Shown one piece after another: positions 34,135 to 41,818 of a DNA stretch of 64,000 nt. This DNA comes from Crocinitomicaceae bacterium (GTDB lineage Bacteria > Bacteroidota > Bacteroidia > Flavobacteriales_D > Crocinitomicaceae): contig JADJEU010000001.1 of assembly GCA_016709005.1 (NCBI GenBank), forward strand, positions 124,001-188,000. The letters are read 5' to 3'. Made by a program: the position numbers and the translations under genes. The number at the start of each line of letters is the position of its first letter. The stretch's first letter is position 1. The notes under the pieces are model-generated. The model worked only from the letters and a program-made list of their open reading frames with translations. It did not search any database and was not told the DNA's origin.

Positions 34135-34746
34135 ATGATGTCTGCGATGAAGTATGATGCAGCCACCATGGGCAATCATGATTTTGATGGAGGAATGGAT
34201 GGTTTTGATAAAGCATTACCACATGCTGATTTTCCTTTTCTATGTTCGAACTATGATTTTTCAAATACAATCTTAAAAGACAAAACGCTTGACCGAAAAA
34301 TTTTCATGAAAGGAGATTTGAAGATTGGTGTTTTTGGAATTGGAGTTGAGCTAGATGGATTAGTACCGCAAAAACTTTTTGGTGAAACGAAATATCTTGA
34401 TCCGGTTTCGCAAGCACAAAAACAGGCAAACATTTTAAAGATAGATGAGAAATGTGATCTTGTAATTTGTCTTTCTCATCTGGGATATAAACCACGTTTA
34501 AATAAAATGTGTGATCCCGTTCTTGCTGCAGAAACTGAAAATATCAATCTCATTATTGGCGGGCACTCACACACCTTCATGGATAAACCTGAAGAACTCA
34601 AAAACAAATCTGGAAAAAAAGTGTTGATCAATCAAGTAGGTTGGGCTGGTTTGGTATTGGGCAGAATCGATTTCTACTTTGATAAAAATGGAGATCTGGA
34701 TGAGTGGGCTTGTTATGGGGTCGGGGGAAATTTGGTGGTGGGGTAG
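34135..34746 (+). CDS. 5'-nucleotidase metallophosphatase, C-terminal part
   Basis: Continuation of the gene at 33824; the frame is open from about 34043, and 34135 is only its first ATG. It contains ATMGNHDFDGG with the catalytic Asn-His-Asp, CDLVICLSHLGY and LIIGGHSHTF, the remaining metal ligands. Total length is about 307 residues, correct for the lone catalytic domain. The last dozen residues (YGVGGNLVVG) are Gly-rich and G-rich in DNA, and the stop codon is immediately followed by a palindromic repeat. The insertion may therefore have altered the C-terminus. Confidence 0.85.
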   Translation: MMSAMKYDAATMGNHDFDGGMDGFDKALPHADFPFLCSNYDFSNTILKDKTLDRKIFMKGDLKIGVFGIGVELDGLVPQKLFGETKYLDPVSQAQKQANILKIDEKCDLVICLSHLGYKPRLNKMCDPVLAAETENINLIIGGHSHTFMDKPEELKNKSGKKVLINQVGWAGLVLGRIDFYFDKNGDLDEWACYGVGGNLVVG

Positions 34747-35343
34747 ACCTCCCTAAATCCCTCCAAGGGAGGGACTTTTCTTATTAGGTTTTATTCTGCT
34801 TTTTTTGTCAACGTCATACATTGTTTACTTCAATGAAAGTTTTTATTTCTTGCGCTATTGCTTCTGGATTTTCCAAAACTTCCTTGTTTGTGAATCGTAT
34901 AACTCTATAACCTTTTGTATTCAAGTGTTGCGTTCTTGCCAAGTCTTCATCTATTTGCTGCAGATGAATTTCTCCATCCACCTCTACAACTAGTTTTTGT
35001 TTGAGACAAACAAAATCTACAATTGAACTTGAGATTATATGTTGCCTCCTGAACTTATGACCAATCTTCTTATTCTGAAGTTCTTTCCATAAAGCATTCT
35101 CCGCTGCAGTGGGATTCTTTTTTAGCTCATCCCGATAGGTTTTTATTAACTTATAATTATAAGGATTAGCGGTATTATAACCGTGTTTCAAATGTTCATT
35201 TTGCAAATAATCTGAACTCGAATCCTGTTTAGATATGTTCTCAACTTTTGGCAAAGGATGAAATAAATTTCTGCAAATGTATAAAATTTGATAATTGACT
35301 GCTCACCTTAAAGTCCCTCCTTTGGAGGGATTTAGGGATGTCC
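34747..35343. mobile_element. DUF559 gene cassette bounded by inverted palindromic repeats (unit 1)
   Basis: A ~597-base unit. The left arm (34747-34779) runs ACCTCCCTAAATCCCTCCAA then GGGAGGGACTTTT. The right arm (35310-35342) is its inverse, AAAGTCCCTCCTTTGGAGG then GATTTAGGGATGT. Each arm is itself a hairpin. Between them is one DUF559 gene. The left arm starts right after the metallophosphatase stop, and the right arm ends at the stop of the next gene. Unit 2 at 38761 has the same plan. Confidence 0.65.
34814..35254 (-). CDS. DUF559 (Vsr/PD-(D/E)xK-like) endonuclease-domain protein, copy 1
   Basis: A 146-residue protein of the DUF559 family, related to the very-short-patch-repair (Vsr) and PD-(D/E)xK nuclease folds. 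The core LWKELQNKKIGHKFRRQHII, then SSIVDFVCLKQKLVVEVDGE and IHLQQ contains the likely active-site Asp (IVDF) and Glu-x-Asp (VEVDG). The end GYRVIRFTNKEVLENPE is the family's last strand and helix. It is about 60 percent identical by eye to the copy at 38809 outside the first 30 residues. It sits centrally in a repeat-bounded unit. Whether it is a repair nuclease or moves the unit is unknown. Confidence 0.8.
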   Translation of the reverse strand: MPKVENISKQDSSSDYLQNEHLKHGYNTANPYNYKLIKTYRDELKKNPTAAENALWKELQNKKIGHKFRRQHIISSSIVDFVCLKQKLVVEVDGEIHLQQIDEDLARTQHLNTKGYRVIRFTNKEVLENPEAIAQEIKTFIEVNNV

Positions 35344-35963
35344 TATAAATACTCCACCTTAATCCAGTCAACCATTATTTTTTGTTTGTTGTTGACATTG
35401 AATCCAATTTTGTTTCCAAAAAATGGCCCCAATTTCATCGTCGCAACTTTTTGATTGTTGATTTCAAAATGATAAGTGTCTCCAATTTTACTCAACGCAA
35501 GTTTATTATGACCTTTTCTGCCTTGTTCAACTGCATCACACGCTACCCAGTCCGGCGTGAGATCTTGCCAGATTCCATCCACAACTTTACCTATGCTGTA
35601 AAATCCTCCTGGTGAAACCAAGAATGAATAGTAATTGTCTTCTTTTCCTCCCCAAAGCAAGCCATATCCGTAATTTTTTACACCACCTTCTTTGTATAAT
35701 AAAGCTGAGATACGAAAGTTTTTATTTTCATTCAGGTCAATGTCTATCCATGATGTACATGCATCTGCCGTCTCTTTCAGTTTGTATTTGATCATGTACA
35801 TTTCTCGCCCCGGAATAAGCCGAATGTCTGAGTTAGTTTTTTTAGCCTGTGGCCAATTATTTTTATTGTCTGTAAAGTTATCTTCAAAAACAAGCGTTTG
35901 CGCAAAAGAATGAGTCGCGCTGATGAGGAATGCAAAAACTATAAAGCGTAAGATTTTTTTCAT
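35343..35963 (-). CDS. Secreted concanavalin A-like / DUF1080-like protein
   Basis: A 206-residue exported protein with a signal peptide (ending SATHSFAQ). The mature part is a beta-sandwich: TLVFEDNFTDNKNNWPQAKK, GYGLLWGGKEDNYYSFLVSP and HFEINNQKVATMKLGPFFGN are characteristic of the DUF1080 / laminin-G-like group that includes 3-keto-disaccharide hydrolases and sugar-binding domains. It is too short for a full enzyme domain and is more likely a binding domain. Its stop lies directly against the right arm of the first DUF559 unit. Confidence 0.7.
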   Translation of the reverse strand: MKKILRFIVFAFLISATHSFAQTLVFEDNFTDNKNNWPQAKKTNSDIRLIPGREMYMIKYKLKETADACTSWIDIDLNENKNFRISALLYKEGGVKNYGYGLLWGGKEDNYYSFLVSPGGFYSIGKVVDGIWQDLTPDWVACDAVEQGRKGHNKLALSKIGDTYHFEINNQKVATMKLGPFFGNKIGFNVNNKQKIMVDWIKVEYL

Positions 35964-36079
35964 GGCTACTATTTTTGATTACAGAAAATTAATAAAATAT
36001 TCTTTACAAAAATGATGCCTATGTCAGGCATGAGACAAACAGCCAGCAAACCTTGGAGAAGAATGGAGCAGTGGAATTC

Positions 36080-36766
36080 TTAATTATCTTTCAATACCGC
36101 CTGAATGTCTTTAATATTTCCATACATTACAAGGATATCGCCTTCTTCAACAACCGTGCGTGTTGAGACAACGCCTTGAACTTCTTGTTCTTTCCGCATG
36201 GTACCAAAAATATTTTTCTGGTCTACCATTTTGATAATGGTTAACAGAACGATGTTGTAATTTTTGCGGAAAGCAATCTCCTGAATGGTTTTACCAATAA
36301 AAGCCGCTGGTGTAGTTGCTTCAATAATATTGTAGTTTGTTGTTAACTCAAACGAATCAACAACACCGCGCATGTGGAGTTTTTTTGCCCAGCGCTCAGC
36401 AGTTTCTTCTTCGGGGTGGACAATTTCATCAACACCCATTGCCTCTAAAACCGTTTGGTGCAAGGGCGAAATAGCACGACTGATGAGACGTTTAATTTTA
36501 AGTTGTTTCATTAATGCGGTTGCCATAATATTGGCTCCTTCATTCTCTCCAATGGCTACAAAAACGATATCAGTATCTCCAAAAGGCAAATGGGTCACGG
36601 CTTGCGGATCAGTGCAGTCCAGACAAATAGTGTGCGTGATTTTTTCCTTCAACGCTTCAACTTTGTCCATTTTACTGTCGACACCAATTACTTCGTGTCC
36701 CTTTTTCGTCAAGCGCTCAGCAAGCGATGATCCAAAATTTCCTAAACCGACAATAATGTATTTCAT
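36080..36766 (-). CDS. ktrA: Potassium uptake regulatory subunit (KtrA/TrkA, RCK domains)
   Basis: The 228-residue cytoplasmic subunit gates the K+ channel-like partner in response to nucleotides. The RCK_N Rossmann fold begins YIIVGLGNFGSSLAERL (3-19, with the GxGxxG signature) and is followed by the acid pair GVDSK. The RCK_C domain covers about residues 140-228. It follows the ktrB gene by 12 bases on the same strand, so the two subunits are co-transcribed. Confidence 0.9.
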   Translation of the reverse strand: MKYIIVGLGNFGSSLAERLTKKGHEVIGVDSKMDKVEALKEKITHTICLDCTDPQAVTHLPFGDTDIVFVAIGENEGANIMATALMKQLKIKRLISRAISPLHQTVLEAMGVDEIVHPEEETAERWAKKLHMRGVVDSFELTTNYNIIEATTPAAFIGKTIQEIAFRKNYNIVLLTIIKMVDQKNIFGTMRKEQEVQGVVSTRTVVEEGDILVMYGNIKDIQAVLKDN

Positions 36767-36778
36767 TTTTTATAAATA

Positions 36779-38515
36779 TTAGTTAATCGAAATTTCTTCT
36801 GATGGATAACGGTACTTTAAATTCTTTACCTGTCTGAAAAAAGCAATGAGAATAGATAGCATACTTACGCGTCCAATGAACATGCAGACAATCAAAACCG
36901 CCTTACTTTCAGGTGACAGACCTGCTGTAATACCCAAACTCAACCCGGTAGTAGTGTATGCTGAAAAGCATTCGAACGCAATTTCCAGCAAACCTGTTTT
37001 CCGATCGAATATGGTAATGGCAAAAACTGCCATTCCAATGACAATAAGTGAAAGTGAAATAGCAGCAAATGCCCTGTTGATTGTATTATTTGAGATTTCA
37101 CGTTTAAACACTTCCACACGATTTTTTCCTCTGGCAATGCTGAAGAAGTTTAAAGTTGCAATAGCAAGCGTACTGGTTTTTATACCACCACCTGTTCCAC
37201 CAGGAGAGGCCCCAACCCACATGAGGAAGATGATAATCATCGTTGCAGCAAATGTGAGCGCACTCATATCAATGTTGTTAAATCCCGCTGTTCGGGGCGT
37301 AACAGAATTGAAGAATGCAACTACAATTTTTCCAAATCCGCTATGCTCAGAAAGCGTGTTGTTATACTCGAGTGCATAAAAAGCGACGGTACCGATGATC
37401 AATAATATACCAGTTGTAATAACCACAATACGTGTATTCATGTTGATGATCCAGGGCTTGTAAACGTAGAAATTATTTTTACCAATCGCTTTAAGACTAT
37501 TTACCAATAAGTGTTTGAAGTATGTGAGAAAGTTGAATAAAATGGGAAATCCAATTCCACCCATGATGATGAGAAATGAAACATAGATTTGAATAGAATA
37601 ATTAAACCGGAAACCAATATCATAAAATCCGGCAGAAAGTGTTGAAAAACCAGCGTTACAAAAAGCTGATACTGAATGAAATCCTGAGAAATAAATGCGG
37701 TCTAAAACGCTTGGAATAATTGCCGCGTCAAGTGAGGTATAAATAAAAATTGCACCTACAAATTCAATAAAAAAAGTGAGTAACAAGATTTTTTTTAGCG
37801 TACCAAAAACTTCTGCAATTTTTTCTGAATTCGTCATTTCACGAAGCATAAGCTGGTTTTCATAAGAGGATCCTCCTCTGAAAAAATAACTGAAATAACT
37901 GGTGAATGTCATAATACCTATTCCGCCAATTTGAATCAGACAAACAATGATTATTTGCCCAAAAGTTGTATAGAAAGTTCCTGTATCGACTACCGCCAGA
38001 CCAGTTACACAAACTGCACTGGTAGAGGTGAAAAGTGCATCAATTGGTTTTATGCCCGAATAGGTTGCGTTTGGCAACATAAGCAAAAGCATACCCGCAA
38101 TGATGATCAGTAAAAAACTAATAATAAAAAGTTGCGCTGGATTCAGGTACTGACGGCTGAAGTTTATTTTAATAGCCGAAAATTCACGCACAAAAACAAA
38201 GATGGTGGTGAGATAAATCCACGTATTCGGATGATCAAAGAAAGGTATTTGCCAACCCAACACAACGCGCAATGCAAAAAAGACAAAGACGACATAAATG
38301 AAATCGAAAACCCAAACTTTGAATTTTGGTCTGTCTTCTTTTTTAAAGTAAAGTATGACCAGACCCACGAATGCTAATGTAAAGTTAGTTCCGTAGACAC
38401 TTGAAAGAATGCGCTGCATGGATTCTGACTGGTCGAATCCAAGGTCATAGATAATTGCTCCTAAAGCAAGGAAGCTAACCCAGAATGGAATTTTTTTGAG
38501 GAGAAGTGTTCCCAT
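36779..38515 (-). CDS. ktrB: Potassium transporter membrane subunit (KtrB/TrkH)
   Basis: A 578-residue SKT-superfamily K+ transporter with about ten to twelve membrane helices. The four pore-loop filters are visible, for example SAVCVTGLAVVDTGTFY, FHSVSAFCNAGFSTLSAGFY, SVTPRTAGFNNIDM and AYTTTGLSLGITAGL, each with a Gly at the filter. The motif WVGASPGGTGGGIKTST is typical of the family. The first ~120 residues form extra helices of the KtrB type seen in Bacteroidota. Upstream is a promoter with both elements (TTG, 18 bases, TAACTTTG). Confidence 0.92.
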   Translation of the reverse strand: MGTLLLKKIPFWVSFLALGAIIYDLGFDQSESMQRILSSVYGTNFTLAFVGLVILYFKKEDRPKFKVWVFDFIYVVFVFFALRVVLGWQIPFFDHPNTWIYLTTIFVFVREFSAIKINFSRQYLNPAQLFIISFLLIIIAGMLLLMLPNATYSGIKPIDALFTSTSAVCVTGLAVVDTGTFYTTFGQIIIVCLIQIGGIGIMTFTSYFSYFFRGGSSYENQLMLREMTNSEKIAEVFGTLKKILLLTFFIEFVGAIFIYTSLDAAIIPSVLDRIYFSGFHSVSAFCNAGFSTLSAGFYDIGFRFNYSIQIYVSFLIIMGGIGFPILFNFLTYFKHLLVNSLKAIGKNNFYVYKPWIINMNTRIVVITTGILLIIGTVAFYALEYNNTLSEHSGFGKIVVAFFNSVTPRTAGFNNIDMSALTFAATMIIIFLMWVGASPGGTGGGIKTSTLAIATLNFFSIARGKNRVEVFKREISNNTINRAFAAISLSLIVIGMAVFAITIFDRKTGLLEIAFECFSAYTTTGLSLGITAGLSPESKAVLIVCMFIGRVSMLSILIAFFRQVKNLKYRYPSEEISIN

Positions 38516-38625
38516 TGCTTAGCTTATACGGAGTTTTGAGGAATCCGTTGCGTGATTATGTGTTGACTGTTTTTGCAAACTGCCTTGTTGATCTGACATT
38601 GCTGGTTAGCTCTTATAAATCAGGT

Positions 38626-38633
38626 CAAAGTTA
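38626..38633 (-). promoter_or_regulatory. Promoter of the ktrB-ktrA operon
   Basis: On the minus strand TAACTTTG (-7) follows a TTG (-33) by 18 bases, the standard Bacteroidota spacing. It lies about 110 bases before the ATG at 38515, so the mRNA has a long leader. Confidence 0.55.
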
Positions 38634-38760
38634 GATTATCTAACCAAATACCAATTCGAAATCAGCAAAATAAAGATTAAGAGAGGGAAATAGAGTATTG
38701 ATAAAGGTTTTGAGTCGATTAAGCTAAGATGAGAGAGTGAGGTGCAATTTATGGCGTCAA

Positions 38761-39337
38761 GCCTCCCTAAATCCCTCCGGGGGAGGGACTTTCAATTGGT
38801 CGTTGAATCTACGCTTCGCTGGATTCTAAAATGTGTCGTATTTTTTTTGCTACGGTTTCAGGACTTTGAATGACCTCATTGTTGGTGAACCTAATTACTC
38901 GATAACCCTTCGTGTTTAATCGCAGTGTTCTTATAGTATCTTCATCAATTTGATTGAGGTGAATTTTACCATCTACTTCTACGACTAATTTTTTTCGTAT
39001 GCATATAAAATCAACAATCAAATCTGAGATGACATGCTGACGTCTGAACTTGAATCCAGTTTTTTTATTTTGCAATTCTTTCCAAAGTAATCGCTCTGCT
39101 TCAGTTGAATTCTTTTTCAAATTCTTCTGAAAGACTTTTAAATATTTATAATTAAATGGATTTCCGGTTTGATAACGCGGTCTCGAAATCCCTATATTAT
39201 TGATAGGCTGACCGTTGAACTCACTTGATTTATCCTCATCTTCTCTCATTAATCCTCAATTTTAAAATGATCAAATATACTAAAATAATAATTTCAGCAA
39301 CCACAAGAAAGTCCCTCCTTGGAGGGATTTAGGGGAG
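38761..39337. mobile_element. DUF559 gene cassette bounded by inverted palindromic repeats (unit 2)
   Basis: A ~577-base unit with the same structure as the one at 34747: left arm (38761-38792) GCCTCCCTAAATCCCTCCGG then GGGAGGGACTTT; right arm (39308-39337) AAAGTCCCTCCTTGGAGGGA then TTTAGGGGAG. The two loops differ slightly between copies. The internal gene lies in the same orientation relative to the arms, starting 57 bases from the right arm (55 in unit 1). Confidence 0.65.
38809..39249 (-). CDS. DUF559 endonuclease-domain protein, copy 2
   Basis: Second DUF559 protein, also 146 residues. The block WKELQNKKTGFKFRRQHVIS then DLIVDFICIRKKLVVEVDGK and IHLNQIDED matches copy 1 closely, with the putative catalytic Asp in IVDF and Glu/Asp in VEVDG conserved. 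Only the first ~30 residues differ strongly (MREDEDKSSEFNG here), as expected if that part is not under constraint. It ends 16 bases from the left arm of its unit. Confidence 0.8.
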   Translation of the reverse strand: MREDEDKSSEFNGQPINNIGISRPRYQTGNPFNYKYLKVFQKNLKKNSTEAERLLWKELQNKKTGFKFRRQHVISDLIVDFICIRKKLVVEVDGKIHLNQIDEDTIRTLRLNTKGYRVIRFTNNEVIQSPETVAKKIRHILESSEA

Positions 39338-39455
39338 AAACGACTGTAAATCGTAACTAAAGATTTAAACGAGCACATGTTCATACTGAAAATCATATTT
39401 TGAAATAATCCCCACTGCTCTCTGATTTTAATAGTATTCAATCGTAACTTTTGCA

Positions 39456-40399
39456 TTAGAGGATTTGGCTTTTTAATTGAAATTTTAATCCACAGGAAAT
39501 TTTGTCCTTGTCAAAGTTTCGTATTTCAATATTATTTTTTGAATCTGTTACCGTCGTTCGCCTTAGCTCATTTGATCTGGGATAGTATCCTGTTACTTTT
39601 TTTTTCTGAAAGACGCCGTTCAGATCTGTGGTTGTAGTGGTTTTGGTCATAATTTAAAATCAGTTTTCTGGTCGTAAACAAAATCAGTGATTTCGATTAA
39701 CGTAATTGAAATTGTTTCAATTTTTTCTTTTCTGCCAAGATTATCATAGGTTAATTTTGAGACTGAAGAGGTATCCAGAGGTGCGTCACGATGCCCAGTC
39801 ATTATAACAACGATTGAATCCTGCCCTAGTCGGTTTAAAATTTTTTGTTCTACCAAAATTTCAGGCTACTTGGTAAATTCATTGTAATCTTCCGGTAATA
39901 ATTATTAATGAGTCGCTGTACTCATAATAAATGTGAAGAGGAATGAAATGCACTAGCTCGTCTTTTAACGTCATAGCTTATTAGGTCCATGTTTTTAAAT
40001 TGTTTGAGGAATCATATGAATACTGATATACCTTTGAGGTATCCCACTTAGTTGTTGCGTGTCCGGCTTTTGAAGTAAATTTCAGTGATAAGGTTCGTAA
40101 TTAAATTGCATCACAAATTTATCATTGTCATGGATTTTCGTAGTAAATATGTTCATCAGAGCGTATTCGAAATATTCTGAAGTATGTCCACCAAAATTCT
40201 TCCGATTCAAAATCTTAGGCTCGATTGTAACAGAGCGAATTCCTTTCTGTTTTACCCATTCCGAATCACAATTTATCTGACCTATCGAATTCGAAAAACC
40301 AATCAGGAAAAGACTTAACAATAGCAAATTTTTAAGATCCATATTTTGTCGGAAGGGCATAGTACCCATAAAGAGATCTTTATAATACCATTTGAGCAA
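39456..40399 (-). pseudogene. Decayed gene for a secreted protein
   Basis: Three short frames on the minus strand appear to be pieces of one gene. It begins with a signal-like MDLKNLLLLSLFLIGFSNSI at 40342, followed by GQINCDSEWVKQKGIRSVTI, then runs through fragments in changing frames: LKFTSKAGHATTKWDTSKVY, LTYDNLGRKEKIETISITLI, and last GYYPRSNELRRTTVTDSK. Segments such as YSYDSSNN and TYDNLGRK hint at a YD-repeat-like or template-type protein. Stops and shifts every few hundred bases, far more than elsewhere in the window, point to true decay. The region lies between the second DUF559 unit and a lone repeat. Confidence 0.5.
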
Positions 40400-40448
40400 A
40401 AAGTTTCAAGTTTAAGCTGAAGTTGAATTCTTTATTAAGAAACAATAT

Positions 40449-40482
40449 AAGCCCCTCCCCCGGAGGGATTTAGGGAGGCTCT
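40449..40482. repeat. Solitary copy of the DUF559-associated palindromic repeat
   Basis: AAGCCCCTCCCCCGGAGGGA followed by TTTAGGGAGGCTCT is a right-arm-type copy, five bases from the stop of ttcA and without a partner or a DUF559 gene. It lies in the same orientation as the right arms at 35310 and 39308. Confidence 0.6.
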
Positions 40483-40486
40483 GAGC

Positions 40487-41353
40487 CTACAACATTTCAA
40501 ACTCAGCACCCGTCTTCAACTCACCAACCAGTTTGGATTGCAGATTTTGGAAATCATACAAATCAGTATCGAACATGTGTGTTGGTGAGATATTTTTCAA
40601 AGCGGTAAACATGATTTCGGAACGTCCAGGATAGGTTTCATTCCACTTCTCCATCATTTTTTTCACAACCTGACGTTGCAGATTTGGCTGTGCACCGCAT
40701 AAGTTGCACGGAATGATTGGATAATTCCGATAAGAAGCAAGTTCAATAATTTCAGACTCTTTTACAAATGCCAGAGGACGCAATACAACAAAGCGGCTGT
40801 CATTGGTGATATATTTTGCAGGCATCGTTTCAATTTTTCCTGCAAAAAATAAATTGAGGAAAAATGTCTCAAGAATGTCTTCACGGTGATGACCTAATGC
40901 AATTTTATTACATCCAAGTTCTTCGGCTGCAGTATACAAGGTTCCTCTGCGCAAGCGCGAACAAAGGCTGCAGGTAGTTTTTCCCTCAGGTGTTTTTTCT
41001 TTTACAATGCTGTAGGTATCGCGTTCAACGATGTGAAAATGAGCGCCCACTTTTGTCAGATATTCTGGTAAAATATGTTCTGGAAAACCCGGTTGTTTTT
41101 GATCCAGATTAACGGCAATAATCTCAAAATTAAAGACAGATGCTTTTTGAATTTGCATCAGAATATCCAGCATAGTATAACTGTCTTTGCCTCCAGAAAG
41201 GCAAACCATCATGCGATCACCGTTTTCAATCATATTGAATTCGTTGATGGCATTCCATACCGTTTTTTTGATCTTGCGATTCAGTTTTTCTTCTGCATCT
41301 GCCAGGTCAATTTCTTTTTCAATTTGATTCTCTTTCACAAATTCCTCACTCAT
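40487..41353 (-). CDS. ttcA: tRNA 2-thiocytidine biosynthesis protein TtcA
   Basis: TtcA thiolates C32 of some tRNAs using a [4Fe-4S] cluster and ATP. The PP-loop SGGKDS lies in VCLSGGKDSYTMLDIL (about 50-65). The cluster ligands are in CSLCSRLRRG and PCNLCGAQPN (two CxxC motifs), as in the TtcA family. The 288-residue length fits. The ATG overlaps the stop of the preceding SpoU methyltransferase by four bases (ATGA), so both RNA-modification genes are co-transcribed with the ABC exporter upstream. Confidence 0.9.
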   Translation of the reverse strand: MSEEFVKENQIEKEIDLADAEEKLNRKIKKTVWNAINEFNMIENGDRMMVCLSGGKDSYTMLDILMQIQKASVFNFEIIAVNLDQKQPGFPEHILPEYLTKVGAHFHIVERDTYSIVKEKTPEGKTTCSLCSRLRRGTLYTAAEELGCNKIALGHHREDILETFFLNLFFAGKIETMPAKYITNDSRFVVLRPLAFVKESEIIELASYRNYPIIPCNLCGAQPNLQRQVVKKMMEKWNETYPGRSEIMFTALKNISPTHMFDTDLYDFQNLQSKLVGELKTGAEFEML

Positions 41354-41817
41354 TTAAGTTCCGTTTTTGACAATCGGTCATACATTACAATACTACCGCA
41401 AACTGAGACGTTCAGAGAGGTTTCTCCGGGAAGGCTGATCAGGTGATGACATCGTGAAATCACTTTTTCAGGCATTCCATTATTCTCGGCTCCAAGCAAA
41501 TAAACTGCCCGATGCGGATGCACAAAGGTAGTGATTGGTGTTGAATTTTCATTCATTTCGATTCCTACCAATTGTGTGGAGTAGGGAAGCGACTTGTATA
41601 AATGGTCAAAATCATCATAACGATAGAACGGAATTTTAGACCAGGTTTTCATGGTATCAGATGTCTGCCCATTGTATTTGCCATCTACAATAAAAATGAA
41701 TTGAGCTCCAAGAATGAATGCTGAACGCCACAACGTTCCAATATTGTGTTCTGTTTTTGGCTGATAAATTCCGATGCCAAAAAAACGTTCTTCAGTGCGG
41801 TCCCACTTTTGTTTCAT
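41350..41817 (-). CDS. SpoU/TrmH-family RNA 2'-O-methyltransferase
   Basis: An RNA ribose methyltransferase of the SPOUT superfamily. From the ATG at 41817 it has 155 residues: FGIGIYQPKTEHNIGTLWRS (motif 1 with the N-I-G-T-L-W-R core), YLLGAENNGMPEKV (motif 2), and LPGETSLNVSVCGSIVMYDR (motif 3, forming the SAM-binding knot). The target, tRNA or rRNA, cannot be told. The start chosen lies two bases beyond the stop of the ABC gene, giving tight coupling. Confidence 0.85.
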   Translation of the reverse strand: MKQKWDRTEERFFGIGIYQPKTEHNIGTLWRSAFILGAQFIFIVDGKYNGQTSDTMKTWSKIPFYRYDDFDHLYKSLPYSTQLVGIEMNENSTPITTFVHPHRAVYLLGAENNGMPEKVISRCHHLISLPGETSLNVSVCGSIVMYDRLSKTELK

Positions 41818-41818
41818 C

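Noticed and set aside
34747..34779. Repeat arm read as a rho-independent terminator
   Set aside because: The hairpin is strong, but neither side has a proper T-run, and the same sequence recurs as an inverted arm elsewhere.
36846..37379. Plus-strand open frame of 177 codons
   Set aside because: It is the reverse of the ktrB coding region; the minus strand carries the pore-loop motifs.
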